Shown one piece after another: positions 7,815 to 17,317 of a stretch of DNA of 48,903 bases. Position 1 is the first letter of the stretch; each line of letters starts with the position of its first letter. Both the position numbers and the translations under genes were made by a program. This DNA comes from an uncultured Desulfosoma sp. (lineage in GTDB: Bacteria; Desulfobacterota; Syntrophobacteria; Syntrophobacterales; DSM-9756): the NCBI GenBank assembly GCA_937960435.1, contig CALGPN010000023.1, forward strand, positions 1 through 48,903, in the 5' to 3' direction. Below the pieces are notes generated by a model. That model did not search any database and was not told the origin of the DNA. It saw nothing but the letters and a program-made list of their open reading frames with translations.

Positions 7815-8971
7815 CGCGAGCCCCCCTCCCGGCAGACCCGCCGGTAAAGATTTTCCAGCTCTTGATTTTGTCGCCGGCGGTCGAAATGCCTTTCGACCCA
7901 CGAACGCCCCGCTTGGCCCATGGCATTCCTTAAATCGGGATTTTCCAAAAAGGTCTTAAGAAAATCCGAAAGAGCCCCCACATTGCCTTCATCGGCAAGG
8001 AAGCCCGTTTCCCCGTGGACCACCACCTCCGGAATGCCCCCGACGGCATAAGCCGCCACAGGCACACCGCAGGCTTGGGCTTCAAGAAAAACCATGCCGA
8101 AACTTTCCGCTTCGCCGTTGGGCATGCTGATGCTCGGCATGGAAAACACATAAGCCCTTTGCATTTCTTCGCGCACCACGTGATGCGGTTGCGCCCCCAG
8201 GAACGCACAGGCCCCGCCGAGTTTTCGCTCGGCCAAGCTTTGGTAGAACGTCCTGTCCGGGCCGTCCCCCACGACCACCAGCCGAGCTTGAGGAAAAGAC
8301 TCCCGTATCCGGGAGACGGCTTCGATGAGATGGTGGAGCCCCTTGAGTTCCACAAGACGACCGACGAAGAGAATTCGGCCGTATTCCGGCTGCGAACCAG
8401 GTCGGAACCGCTCCACGTCGATACCATGCGGAATGACGACGATTTTCTCTTCAGGGATCCCTTGGCGTGCCGCAGCCATTCTCTTCACGAACCGGCTCGG
8501 AGCCACGAAAGCCCGAGCCGTGCGGGCCAGTTTTTTGCGCCGAAGCCGGTAGAGCCGATGGCCCACGTAAGATCCCCAGGCGTATTCGTCCTTCACGGTG
8601 GCGTCGCTTCCGTGATAACTGACGATGAGCGGCACGCCGAGCCTTCGGGCCAGAGGCATCGCCAAAGATCCGTCCGGGCCGAAATGGGCGTGAAGAAGGA
8701 CGGGTCGCAGCGACCGGCACCATTCCAGAATGTCTTTGGGAATCCAGCCGAAAAATTTGAAAAGGATTTCTCGAAGAAGGCCGCGGCGGCCCCCCGAGTT
8801 GATAAGGCGCAACCTTTCTTGAGGCAGGACGATATGCGGAGGGGGACCGGGCTTGGATCCGACCAAGAAGGCGTCGAAACTCTCCAGACCTAAAGTCTGG
8901 TTCACGACAAAGGTTTCGCTCAAAGGTAAAAGGTGGTCTCTGTAGACCAAAACACGTGGCCGATGCATCAT
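7811..8971 (-). CDS. GT4-type glycosyltransferase (first of two)
   Basis: The 386-residue GT-B enzyme contains LLHAHFGPDGSLAMPLARRL and VSYHGSDATV in its N-terminal half. The C-terminal half has VIPHGIDVERFRPG, ILFVGRLVELKGLHHLI, VVGDGPDR and ESFGMVFLEAQACGVPVAA, the donor-binding E-x7-E type motif. ATGA overlaps on both sides show tight coupling with the Wzy-like gene before it and the second GT4 gene after it. It is likely to extend the oligosaccharide repeat on the cytoplasmic face. Donor and acceptor are unknown. Confidence 0.92.
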   Translation of the reverse strand: MMHRPRVLVYRDHLLPLSETFVVNQTLGLESFDAFLVGSKPGPPPHIVLPQERLRLINSGGRRGLLREILFKFFGWIPKDILEWCRSLRPVLLHAHFGPDGSLAMPLARRLGVPLIVSYHGSDATVKDEYAWGSYVGHRLYRLRRKKLARTARAFVAPSRFVKRMAAARQGIPEEKIVVIPHGIDVERFRPGSQPEYGRILFVGRLVELKGLHHLIEAVSRIRESFPQARLVVVGDGPDRTFYQSLAERKLGGACAFLGAQPHHVVREEMQRAYVFSMPSISMPNGEAESFGMVFLEAQACGVPVAAYAVGGIPEVVVHGETGFLADEGNVGALSDFLKTFLENPDLRNAMGQAGRSWVERHFDRRRQNQELENLYRRVCREGGSR

Positions 8972-10188
8972 AGGCCCTTTTCCTGCATCTCCGGCGCTGT
9001 GGCCGCGGCGACGGCCAAGAGCCAGAGGATGCCGTTGGGTCTCATGAAATACGATTCCGGTAGGTTATAGAGCAAAACGAACAGCCCGAGAAGCACCCAA
9101 AAAACCGCCAGGGGACGTCCTTGCATGGCGGCTCGCCCGTGAAAGGCCAAGGGACTGAGCAGCACCCCCAGGCCAAGGAGGACGCCGACGCAGCCCAATT
9201 CAAGCCACAAGTCCAAAAAACCGTTGTGGGCATGTTCCGGAAACCACGTCATGACCTTGTACACTTCGGCGGAGGGCCCTTCCCAGCCCAACCAGAAAGC
9301 GCGAAAGCCGTACCCGGTCCAGAAACGGTCGTGGAGGATGGGCAAAAGCGCCGCCCAGAGGGGGGTGCGTCCGGTCAAAGTGACGTCCCGCTTCAGAAGC
9401 TGCAGGATGAGATCGAAGTTCAACACCGCATAAAACCCCACCGTGGCCAGGCCCAAGGCGACAACAAGGCTTACGGAACCGCTCAACCCGCCCCTTTTCG
9501 GCAGTTCCCGAAGGGCGATTCCCACCCCCGCAAGAACACAGACAAGCACCAGCGACGAGGCGGATTCGGAGCGCCACAAGCACACCGCCGCCAAGACAAG
9601 AGCCCCGATCCACAGAGCCCGGCGGTCATCGATCCAGCATAGAAAAGCGAAAAAGAGAATGCCCAGAGCCGCAATGCGGCCGAGCACGTTCTTGTGGAGA
9701 AAAGCGCCGTTCCATGCCCCTTCGTGAGGAAACTCCATCACGGCCCAGTGGGGCGCCACACCCACAAGGACAAGGCTCGTTCCCAAAGCGACCAAAACCG
9801 TCCACCCCAGGAGTCGCGAGAAATCCGTATCGGAAAAGCGGATGCGCAAAGCGACGGCGTAAACCGCGGCCAGCGTTACACCGACGGTTCGACGAAGGGT
9901 CATCTCCGGCGCCTCGGACCAAAAGAACGATAAGGCCGCCCAGAGGAGAAGCGCCCACAAAAGAAGCGTGCGCCGCGCCGTGCGGACGGACTTCCACGGG
10001 GCCGTGACCCCGACGAAAGTCGTAAAGGCGAGGATAAACCCCACCATGAAGACCTGCTCGGGCTCCATGCCCGGTGCGTCCTCGATGCCCCTCATTTCGT
10101 TCCATAAAGGAAGGAAAAAATCCATGAAGAGCAAAAGCACGACCATGTGCAGGATTTTTTCAGCAACTTCGAAAAGACGCTTAACCAT
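8968..10188 (-). CDS. O-antigen ligase/polymerase family membrane protein (Wzy-like)
   Basis: The 406-residue polytopic protein has roughly ten membrane helices. The Wzy_C/O-antigen-ligase family signatures are visible: HKNVLGR before a hydrophobic stretch, LTGRTPLW, GYGFRAFW and a periplasmic loop ending in HAHNGFLDLWLELG. Within an exopolysaccharide operon that also has a flippase and a Wzz-like protein, polymerase (Wzy) is more likely than lipid-A ligase, but the family covers both. It overlaps the flippase gene by 8 bp and the next gene as ATGA. Confidence 0.85.
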   Translation of the reverse strand: MVKRLFEVAEKILHMVVLLLFMDFFLPLWNEMRGIEDAPGMEPEQVFMVGFILAFTTFVGVTAPWKSVRTARRTLLLWALLLWAALSFFWSEAPEMTLRRTVGVTLAAVYAVALRIRFSDTDFSRLLGWTVLVALGTSLVLVGVAPHWAVMEFPHEGAWNGAFLHKNVLGRIAALGILFFAFLCWIDDRRALWIGALVLAAVCLWRSESASSLVLVCVLAGVGIALRELPKRGGLSGSVSLVVALGLATVGFYAVLNFDLILQLLKRDVTLTGRTPLWAALLPILHDRFWTGYGFRAFWLGWEGPSAEVYKVMTWFPEHAHNGFLDLWLELGCVGVLLGLGVLLSPLAFHGRAAMQGRPLAVFWVLLGLFVLLYNLPESYFMRPNGILWLLAVAAATAPEMQEKGL

Positions 10189-11440
10189 GGCGTTTTCTCA
10201 GGAACCCAGCCAAGACCCATAAGCCGACGGCCAACGCCCCGTCGGAAACGAGACTGCTCCAGGCGGCCCCCAGCCACCCGTAACGCGGAATCCACCAAAG
10301 GTTCAAAGCCAGGTTGAGGGCGGCGACGCCCACCTGGGCGGCGCTCCGATGTCCCTGGTAGCCCGACCCCGTCAAGGCGTCTGCGGCAAGAAAATGGACC
10401 GTGCGGATCAAAAGAAGCGGTGCCAGCCAGGGGATCATGCTCGGCGTCATGGCATAATCTTTCCCCAGAATGAAGGGGAAAAGCGGCGCACAGACCGCGA
10501 GGCCCAACCACGCCACAAGACCATAGCCGCAAGACCAGGGCACAAGCTTTCGCGAAAACTGTAGCGCCGCTCCCAGCCCTTTGGCGCCTTCCTGAAAGAA
10601 TCGGGGATAAGTGGAAGCGAGCAGGGCCTTAATGGGGGTAAAGCCGGCATCCACGAGACGATAACAGGCCGCATAGGCCCCGGCCGTGTCCCCCGTGCCG
10701 AATCTCAGCAAAAGTGTTTTGTCGATGTCGTTATAAGCCCCTTGGGCCGAAAGACTGATGGCAAAATAAAAGCCCTCCCGCCACTGTCCCCGAAGGGGTT
10801 TCAGCGACCACGGAGAACTCCCCCACAAGGCGCGAACCCAAAACACGCCGAAAAGGCCCGATCCGAGCCCGCTTAGCATGTAAAAGAAAGACCACAGAGC
10901 CGCCGTTTTCTCCAGAGGAAGCAACCCTAGGGCGACGGCGCCGGCTAGGCGCAACACACTGACGGCGCTCCAAATGACCGAGGTCCCGGAAAGCTTTTGT
11001 TGGGCCTGAAAGGCTTGGCTGGCAAGATCGGCACACCGCGTGCCCAACAGGTCGGCCACGGCAATAGGGGCCATGACCGTCAAGGCGAGTTGAGGGGAAA
11101 ACAGGAGAAAGCCGATACCGACGGCGCCGGCGATGAGAACGAGGCCTGAGAGGAGCGCCGTCAGCAGCGCCGCCCCCCAATAGGCCGAAAATAAGGCGGG
11201 GGTCCGGGCCGTGTGCTTGATCAGAATGTTGCCCGTGCCCCATGTGGCGAACGGCACCAGCACGGACACCACGGCAAGGCACCCCGAAAAAACCCCGAAG
11301 GCTTCCGGTTTCAGCACACGGGCCACGACGACGAACGTGGCGAATTGCACACCAAGTCGAAAGCCGAAACCGCCCAGCATCCACAGTGTGTTTCGAATCA
11401 GCGACCCAGACGCCGACGTTCCCAAAGGCTGCCTCACCAA
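10181..11440 (-). CDS. Oligosaccharide flippase (Wzx-like, MOP superfamily)
   Basis: The 419-residue polytopic membrane protein has about twelve hydrophobic helices. Its N-terminal segment is typical of polysaccharide flippases: LIRNTLWMLGGFGFRLGVQF, then ARVLKPEAFGVFSG. The central FAISLSAQGAYNDIDKTLLL and the later AGAYAACYRLVD also match. Proteins of this kind translocate undecaprenyl-PP-oligosaccharides across the inner membrane. It is separated from the decarboxylase gene by 146 bp, in which I find no clear promoter, so read-through from the wzz-like promoter is plausible. Confidence 0.88.
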   Translation of the reverse strand: MVRQPLGTSASGSLIRNTLWMLGGFGFRLGVQFATFVVVARVLKPEAFGVFSGCLAVVSVLVPFATWGTGNILIKHTARTPALFSAYWGAALLTALLSGLVLIAGAVGIGFLLFSPQLALTVMAPIAVADLLGTRCADLASQAFQAQQKLSGTSVIWSAVSVLRLAGAVALGLLPLEKTAALWSFFYMLSGLGSGLFGVFWVRALWGSSPWSLKPLRGQWREGFYFAISLSAQGAYNDIDKTLLLRFGTGDTAGAYAACYRLVDAGFTPIKALLASTYPRFFQEGAKGLGAALQFSRKLVPWSCGYGLVAWLGLAVCAPLFPFILGKDYAMTPSMIPWLAPLLLIRTVHFLAADALTGSGYQGHRSAAQVGVAALNLALNLWWIPRYGWLGAAWSSLVSDGALAVGLWVLAGFLRKRHG

Positions 11441-11586
11441 CCCCTAGCCGGTTTCCCGTCCCGAAAATTTCCTCGAAACCCCGTTGACACCCCTCTTTTC
11501 TTCCTCGCGCGGGCCACCACGCACCGAAGCCCTGCGCCCCGGTAAGCCCACGCCTCCGAGCGGGACCGTCATCGACGGGAAAACCG

Positions 11587-12588
11587 TTAAAATCCTGCGG
11601 AACTCTTGCGTTCGGCCTGGGAAACGTCCCCCGTCAGCCCCCGTTCCCGAAGAAAATCGTCAAAATAGTCGATGGTCTTTCGGAGCCCTTCTCGCAGGGG
11701 CACCGTCGGGGACCATCCGAGAAGTTGTCGCGCTCGGGTAATGTCCGGGCGGCGCCGCACGGGGTCGTCCTTGGGCAGAGGTTCAAAACGGATCTCGGAT
11801 CGGGACCCGGTGAGTTCCAGGACCAATTCCGCGAGTTCCAGAATGGTGAATTCGTCGGGATTGCCCAAATTGATGGGACCGGTGACGTCTTCGGGGGACT
11901 CCATGAGCCGGATGAGGCCTTCCACCATGTCGTCCACGTAGCAGAAGGAGCGCGTCTGCGATCCATCGCCGAAAACCGTCAGGGGTTTATGGAGCAAGGC
12001 CTGCACGACGAAATTGCTCACCACCCGCCCGTCGTTGGGATGCATGCGGGGCCCGTAGGTATTGAAAATCCGAGCCACTTTGATGGAAAGCTTGTGTTGG
12101 CGACGGTAGTCGAAAAAGAGGGTTTCGGCACACCGTTTTCCTTCGTCGTAGCACGACCGAGGCCCGATGGGGTTGACGTTGCCTCGGTAGTCTTCGGTTT
12201 GGGGATGGACCGTAGGGTCCCCGTACACTTCCGAGGTGGACGCCTGGAGGATGCGGGCCTTGAGCCGCTTGGCCAGCCCCAGCATGTTGATGGATCCGTG
12301 GACGCACACTTTGGTGGTCTGCACCGGGTCGTTCTGGTAGTGCACAGGAGAGGCCGGACAGGCCATGTTGTAGATTTGATCGACCTCCACGAAAAGCGGG
12401 AACGTGATGTCGTGCCGGTGAAGTTCGAAAAAGGGATTGTTCAAAAGATGAACGATGTTGCCCTTGGTCCCCGTATAGAAATTGTCCACGCACAGGACAT
12501 CGTGGCCCATTTCGAGCAGCCGTTCGCAAAGATGCGAGCCGAGAAAACCGGCGCCGCCTGTGACAAGCACGCGTTTTTGCAGATGCAT
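11587..12588 (-). CDS. UDP-glucuronate decarboxylase (UDP-xylose synthase) type SDR
   Basis: The 333-residue extended SDR has the NAD-binding [10 protein letters not shown] at residues 11-20, STSEVYGDP around 118-125, and the catalytic YxxxK within SCYDEGKR (Y147, K151). [10 protein letters not shown] and [11 protein letters not shown] follow. The YDEGKR variant is characteristic of UDP-glucuronate decarboxylases, which make UDP-xylose. The ATG at 12588 has an AGGAGGG ribosome site six bases upstream; a longer in-frame start lacks one. It lies 30 bp after the Wzz-like gene. It implies that xylose, or a sugar derived from it, is a building block of the polymer. Confidence 0.9.
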   Translation of the reverse strand: MHLQKRVLVTGGAGFLGSHLCERLLEMGHDVLCVDNFYTGTKGNIVHLLNNPFFELHRHDITFPLFVEVDQIYNMACPASPVHYQNDPVQTTKVCVHGSINMLGLAKRLKARILQASTSEVYGDPTVHPQTEDYRGNVNPIGPRSCYDEGKRCAETLFFDYRRQHKLSIKVARIFNTYGPRMHPNDGRVVSNFVVQALLHKPLTVFGDGSQTRSFCYVDDMVEGLIRLMESPEDVTGPINLGNPDEFTILELAELVLELTGSRSEIRFEPLPKDDPVRRRPDITRARQLLGWSPTVPLREGLRKTIDYFDDFLRERGLTGDVSQAERKSSAGF

Positions 12589-12618
12589 CAAGGTCCCTCC
12601 TGATTTCACGATTCGGGG

Positions 12619-13587
12619 CTAGCAGGTCGGCGATTTTCGAAGCCGCCGTTCCCGCAGGACTACACCCGCGAGAAGCCCCACAAAAGTCCCCGCGAGGACA
12701 GCGCCGATAAGATGCCATTTCAACTTCGGGCGAACGGGAAAGGCACTGGCCGCGGGAGGAACGACCTGCTCCAGAGGGGTCAGAGCGGCCAGCTTTTGCT
12801 GTTCCAGAGCCTTTTCTGCTTGCAACTGCCGTTTTTTCATGTCCAGACCGTCTCGAGCCAGGATCAGGCTCTCGATCACACGCTTTTCTTCGGCGATTTC
12901 GCTTCGGAGCACCCCGGCGGTTTTTTCATGTTCCAAAAGCACGGTGAGCAGCTGGGGATCGGGATTTTTGCCGGTCATGTCTTGAATGCGCTTTTCCACG
13001 GTTTCCAACACGCGGCTTTTGGCCGCAAGCACTGCGCGTCGTCCTTCGATTTCCCCTTCCAGACCGGGCTTTTCCACCGTGTCCACGTGATTCAAAAGGC
13101 CTTCCACGGCCTGGATCCTTTCTTGAATCTTTTTTGTGGAAACGGCGATGAGGGGTTCTTTTCCCGACGTTTGGTAGTGGTGGAGGAGATTGTCGTAGAA
13201 CTTTTGCAAGATGCGGACTCCCTCGGCGGGATCCGGGTGATAGAGGGTCAAGGTCACCGTGGTGGCGCTTCGGCCCTGCGCCGGGTAAAGAGAGAGCGTT
13301 TTCGTGGAAGACCCGCCCGCTTCGGGAAGAAAGGCCCGGTAGGCGTCTTGGCGGAAAAAGTCCATAACGTCGCCCACGTTCCAGCTTCGGATTTCCTTTC
13401 CCGTCTCATCGAAGGCCGTGATCCCGGGCCGGACCTGCATTTTGACGGCGTAAAGGGGCGTCGCGCGCCAGACATACACCACGGACGCCCCAACGGCGAC
13501 GAGAACGCACACCGCAAGAATCTTCCAGGACGACACCACAAGGTCCACCATATCCGCCACAAACGCGCTGCCTTTTTCAGGGCTCAT
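12619..13587 (-). CDS. Wzz-type polysaccharide chain-length determinant
   Basis: The 322-residue product has the two-helix Wzz layout. TM1 (VVSSWKILAVCVLVAVGASVV) lies near the N-terminus and TM2 (LIGAVLAGTFVGLLAGVVL) near the C-terminus, preceded by a proline-rich PPAASAFPVRPKLKW. The periplasmic part between them is strongly helical and charged. Such proteins set polymer length together with Wzy. No tyrosine-kinase domain is fused. The ATG at 13587 is chosen for its distance to TM1; two upstream in-frame ATGs are possible. It is the first gene of the exopolysaccharide operon. Confidence 0.82.
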   Translation of the reverse strand: MSPEKGSAFVADMVDLVVSSWKILAVCVLVAVGASVVYVWRATPLYAVKMQVRPGITAFDETGKEIRSWNVGDVMDFFRQDAYRAFLPEAGGSSTKTLSLYPAQGRSATTVTLTLYHPDPAEGVRILQKFYDNLLHHYQTSGKEPLIAVSTKKIQERIQAVEGLLNHVDTVEKPGLEGEIEGRRAVLAAKSRVLETVEKRIQDMTGKNPDPQLLTVLLEHEKTAGVLRSEIAEEKRVIESLILARDGLDMKKRQLQAEKALEQQKLAALTPLEQVVPPAASAFPVRPKLKWHLIGAVLAGTFVGLLAGVVLRERRLRKSPTC

Positions 13588-13774
13588 GGCACACGATCTC
13601 TCCCGCCGGTTTCCAATACTCATCCTTCCCTCAGGCCCTGCGACGCTCCGAACCTTGGGCGCCGCCAAGCACCTTTGCAGCCGCACCATCCGGGCACGGT
13701 TCACCGCCGAGGCGCAAGCAGTTTTCCCCGAAGTCCCTGACTTTTGGAAGCAGGGCTAGGGCGATCGGGCGCCA

Positions 13775-13803
13775 TATCTACACGAGCCCGTCTGACGGGT
13801 CAA
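13775..13803 (-). promoter_or_regulatory. Predicted sigma-70 promoter of the exopolysaccharide operon
   Basis: On the minus strand TTGACC (13803-13798) and TAGATA (13780-13775) are separated by 17 bp, close to the consensus. A short inverted repeat, CCCGTC-T-GACGGG, overlaps the -35 side. Transcription would start near 13768, leaving a leader of about 180 nt before the Wzz-like gene. I see no gene in 13588-13860. Confidence 0.5.
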
Positions 13804-13860
13804 TGGGAATCCCGGAGGAAAAAAGGAAAGAGGAGTCGAGATCCTTAGGCGGAGGGGCGT

Positions 13861-14064
13861 TCAGATCTTTTTCTGCTGGACGAGGCGGGCAAAGTGTTCA
13901 AAAGACCGGTCGTAGGTTTTTTCGGCATCCTTGGGAAAGCAACACCCGGGAAGTTGTCGGCTCTTCAAGTGATACTGGAGGCATTCGCAGCACAGGCCTT
14001 TCTTGGCGCACGGTTCGTAGCTGCACAGGCAGACTTCCAGGTTTTTCTCCTTCCGGCATTCCAT
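13861..14064 (-). CDS. DUF6485 small cysteine-rich protein
   Basis: The 67-residue protein starts MECRKEKNLEVCLCSYEPC and carries nine cysteines in its first 42 residues, including C-x-C, CC-x-C and a CC pair, followed by AEKTYDRSFEHF. This pattern matches the small DUF6485 family seen in anaerobic bacteria. A metal- or Fe-S-binding role is likely from the cysteines but not established. A GGGAGGAAAAGG ribosome site precedes the ATG. It lies 25 bp after the small membrane-protein gene and probably shares its transcript. Confidence 0.75.
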   Translation of the reverse strand: MECRKEKNLEVCLCSYEPCAKKGLCCECLQYHLKSRQLPGCCFPKDAEKTYDRSFEHFARLVQQKKI

Positions 14065-14089
14065 GGCCTTTTCCTCCCAGCGGTGCCGA

Positions 14090-14281
14090 TCAATGATGAG
14101 CCTCTTGGGAAGCGTTCTTGTCTCCCTTGGCGATGATGAGGCTCAAGATAAAGAGCAACACGATTTCCCACACGATGACGGCCGTCCATTTTTCGAAGAA
14201 GTGCCAAAAAAGCCCGCCGCCGATAATCGCCGGAACGACGCCCACCACCAACATGCCGATGCGCCATGCCCACCGCGCCAT
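14090..14281 (-). CDS. Small two-helix membrane protein
   Basis: The 63-residue protein has two hydrophobic helices (about residues 4-26 and 32-50) and a charged tail, KGDKNASQEAHH. The ATG at 14281 is preceded by an ideal AAAGGAGGT ribosome site, so it is preferred over the in-frame start further upstream. I do not recognise the family. It lies upstream of the DUF6485 gene and diverges from trkA. Confidence 0.65.
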   Translation of the reverse strand: MARWAWRIGMLVVGVVPAIIGGGLFWHFFEKWTAVIVWEIVLLFILSLIIAKGDKNASQEAHH

Positions 14282-14449
14282 AGGGACCTCCTTTGCGCAC
14301 TTTATTTCACAACGGCGACCTTTATCAAATTCCATCCATTCTTGCAAGAACTTCTCGGCCGGGTTTGTTGCATCCCTCGGCGGCCTTTGCTAGTAGTAGA
14401 CGAGTTCACGAAGAGCCGATGGCTCGAGAGGGTTCGCAGGAGGTGGCCT

Positions 14450-15814
14450 TTGAAGCTGATCATCGTGGGAGCCGGAGAAGTGGGGTTTCATATTGCGCAC
14501 CGGCTGTCGCAGGAAAACAAAGAAGTTGTGGTCATCGACAAAAACCCGGAGGCGCTCAAACGGCTCATGGAATTTTCCGACGTGCAAACCTTGGAAGGTT
14601 CCGGAAGCGACCCTCGCATGCTCCTGGCTGCGGGCATCGAGGATGCCCAAACTTTTCTCGCCGTTACCGATGCCGATGAAACGAACCTCATCGCCTCCTT
14701 TTACGCCAACCTTCTCGCGCCCCAGATCAAGAAATTGGCCCGGATCCGCCATGAGGCCTACACGCAGTTTCGGCCCGGCCTGCTGGAAAAGCATCTCAAC
14801 TTGGACAAGATTATCAACCCCGACGAGGAATTGGTCCACACCATCGAAAGACTCATCGCCGTGCCCGACGCCGAAGACGTCCGGGAGCTGGCCGAAGGAC
14901 GCCTCCAGCTCATGGCCATCCGTGTGCCCTCCGGATCCCCGCTTCGGGGCAAGTCCCTTATGGACTTGGGGCGAATGGCCGAAGGCCTGCCCTACATCAT
15001 CGGCGCCATTTTTCGAGACGAAACCTTGATCGTCCCCACCGGAAAAGACGTGCTGAACGTCGGGGATCTGCTTTACGTGGTGACCGACAAGGACCGCATG
15101 GGCAGGGTGCTGGCTTTTTTCGGGTGCCGAGGTAAACCCCCGGAAAACATTCTCATCATCGGGGGAGGGGATATCGGTTTGAGGCTGGCCCGAAGGCTGG
15201 AACACCGGACCCTACACGTGAGGCTGTTGGAAAAGGACCGAAACCGCTGTGATGCCCTTTCGGAAATGTTGGACAAGACCATCGTTCTTCATGGGGACGG
15301 AACGGATCAGACGATCCTCATGGAGGAAAATATCGCCCAGATGGATCTGGTTCTTTCGCTCACCGGCGATGAAGAGACCAACATCCTGTGTTCCCTTTTG
15401 TCCCAGAGGTTGGGAGCCCGCAGACTCATCACGCGCATCAGTAAATTCGCCTACATGCCCATCGCCCAGGCCATCGGCTTGGGGCGGGTCGTCAACCCCA
15501 GGCTTTCCGCCATCAACAGCATTTTGCAGTACGTGAGACGCGGGAAGATTCTCTCGGCGGTGTCTTTGAAAGGCGAGGAGGCGGAGGTTTTGGAGGCCGA
15601 GGCCATTGCCGATTCCCCGATGGTCGGTCGTCCCCTGAGAGATGTCAAATTTCCCAAAGCCGCTTTGGTGCTGGCGGTGGTCCGAGGCGAGAAACTCGCC
15701 ATCGCCACGGGCCAAACGGTCATCGAGCCGGGGGATCGCGTTGTGGTCCTCTGCGCGCGCAAGGCCGTACCCCAGGTGGAAAAACACCTTTCGGTGCCCG
15801 TGAGGCGCTCATGA
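14450..15814 (+). CDS. trkA: Trk potassium uptake NAD-binding protein TrkA
   Basis: The 454-residue product has two tandem RCK units. The first Rossmann motif is IIVGAGEVGFHIA at the extreme N-terminus and the second is ILIIGGGDIGLRLA near residue 235; each is followed by a TrkA_C regulatory domain. TrkA binds NAD(H) and nucleotides and gates TrkH. The start is a TTG at 14450 directly after a GCAGGAGGTGG ribosome site, which gives the expected N-terminus; the open frame continues upstream without a credible start. The trkH start overlaps its stop as ATGA, so the two are co-translated. Confidence 0.95.
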   Translation: MKLIIVGAGEVGFHIAHRLSQENKEVVVIDKNPEALKRLMEFSDVQTLEGSGSDPRMLLAAGIEDAQTFLAVTDADETNLIASFYANLLAPQIKKLARIRHEAYTQFRPGLLEKHLNLDKIINPDEELVHTIERLIAVPDAEDVRELAEGRLQLMAIRVPSGSPLRGKSLMDLGRMAEGLPYIIGAIFRDETLIVPTGKDVLNVGDLLYVVTDKDRMGRVLAFFGCRGKPPENILIIGGGDIGLRLARRLEHRTLHVRLLEKDRNRCDALSEMLDKTIVLHGDGTDQTILMEENIAQMDLVLSLTGDEETNILCSLLSQRLGARRLITRISKFAYMPIAQAIGLGRVVNPRLSAINSILQYVRRGKILSAVSLKGEEAEVLEAEAIADSPMVGRPLRDVKFPKAALVLAVVRGEKLAIATGQTVIEPGDRVVVLCARKAVPQVEKHLSVPVRRS

Positions 15815-17262
15815 TGCCGTGGAGCTTTATCAGCCGGGCCCTGGGCGCCCTTTTGTGGTGCATTGGGGCGACGCTCGCGTTGCCGCTGGGTTTTTCCGTG
15901 GCCTACGGGGACGGGGCCCACGGGCCCATTCTCAAAACCATGGGGATATCGGCGGCGGCGGGGGCCATCCTTTTCTTCCCGGCGCGCAAGGCAGCGCCTC
16001 CGATTATCGGACATCGGGAAGGGATCATGGTCGTCGCCTTGGGCTGGATGGGGGCGGCTCTCTTGGGGGCTTTGCCTTTTTGGTTCGGGAAAACTTTTCC
16101 CACCTTCACCGACGCCTTTTTCGAATCCATGTCGGGCTTTACCACCACCGGAGCGTCCGTCCTGACCGACATCGAAAAGGTCCCTCGCGGGCTTCTCCTC
16201 TGGCGGGGCCTTACCCACTGGCTGGGCGGTATGGGCATCATCGTTTTGTCATTGGCCATCCTGCCCTTCTTGGGCGTCGGCGGCATGCAGCTCTACAAGG
16301 CCGAAGTCCCGTCGCCCGTCCCCGACAAGTTGCGCCCGCGCATCAAAGACACCGCCTCCCTTTTGTGGAAGGTCTACATCCTTTTCACGGTAATACAGAC
16401 CGTTCTTCTTATGGCCGGCGGCATGGACGTTGTGGACGCCCTTGCCCACACTTTCGCCACGTTGGCCACGGGGGGCTTTTCCACCCGAAATGCTTCCGTG
16501 GGCCATTATGAGAGCGCCTATCTGGAAGGGGTGATCATCGTCTTCATGCTCATTGCGGGAATTAATTTTTCGCTCCATTATCAATGGCTGAGAGGAAAGC
16601 CCCTGGCTTTGTGGCGGGACCCCGAGTGCCGGTTTTTTCTCTTCGTCGTGCTGTTGTTTGTCATTCTCTGCACAGGCAGCCTTCACGGCGCGGTCTACGA
16701 CACCCTCTCCACCGCGTTCCGGTATGCCGCTTTTCAAGTGGTTTCCATCCTCACCACCACGGGTTTCGCCACGGCGGATTATGAAGCGTGGCCGCCCTTG
16801 ACCCAGGTGATTCTCTTTTTGTGCATGTTTTTGGGAGGATGTGCCGGGTCCACGGGAGGGGGAATCAAATGTTTACGGATTCTCCTGCTCATGAAGCACG
16901 GCTATCGCGAACTGATGCACCTAGTCCATCCCCACGCCGTCTCTCAGGTGAAATTGGGCGGCCGCGTGGTGCCCGCGGAGGTGCTCCACAGCGTTTGGGG
17001 CTTTTTCATTCTCTACGTGGGACTCTTTGTGGCCTTTTCTCTGCTCATGGCCGCGTTGGGTGTGGACATGGTCACCGCCTTTTCGTCCGTGGCGGCCACC
17101 CTGGGCAACATCGGACCGGGATTCGGCCTGGTGGGTCCCGCCGAAAACTACGCCGGGCTGCCATCTTTGGCCAAATGGCTGTTGTCCATGAGCATGCTCT
17201 TGGGGCGTTTGGAAATCTACACGGTGATCGTGCTGCTGATGCCGGAGTTCTGGCGGCCTTGA
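15811..17262 (+). CDS. trkH: Trk potassium transporter TrkH
   Basis: The 483-residue polytopic protein shows the four SKT pore repeats. Examples are FFESMSGFTTTGASVL in the first, FATLATGGFSTRN in the second, SILTTTGFATADYE in the third and AATLGNIGPGFG in the fourth. GGMGIIVLSLAILP and FLGGCAGSTGGGIKC are also typical. With TrkA it forms a gated potassium/cation uptake system in the inner membrane. The ATGA overlap with trkA confirms the start. The length is normal for the family. Confidence 0.96.
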   Translation: MMPWSFISRALGALLWCIGATLALPLGFSVAYGDGAHGPILKTMGISAAAGAILFFPARKAAPPIIGHREGIMVVALGWMGAALLGALPFWFGKTFPTFTDAFFESMSGFTTTGASVLTDIEKVPRGLLLWRGLTHWLGGMGIIVLSLAILPFLGVGGMQLYKAEVPSPVPDKLRPRIKDTASLLWKVYILFTVIQTVLLMAGGMDVVDALAHTFATLATGGFSTRNASVGHYESAYLEGVIIVFMLIAGINFSLHYQWLRGKPLALWRDPECRFFLFVVLLFVILCTGSLHGAVYDTLSTAFRYAAFQVVSILTTTGFATADYEAWPPLTQVILFLCMFLGGCAGSTGGGIKCLRILLLMKHGYRELMHLVHPHAVSQVKLGGRVVPAEVLHSVWGFFILYVGLFVAFSLLMAALGVDMVTAFSSVAATLGNIGPGFGLVGPAENYAGLPSLAKWLLSMSMLLGRLEIYTVIVLLMPEFWRP

Positions 17263-17317
17263 GGGGGCTTTGAGAAGAGGGACGGGTCACGGCGTGCCGC
17301 GCCCCGCCCGATCCGTT

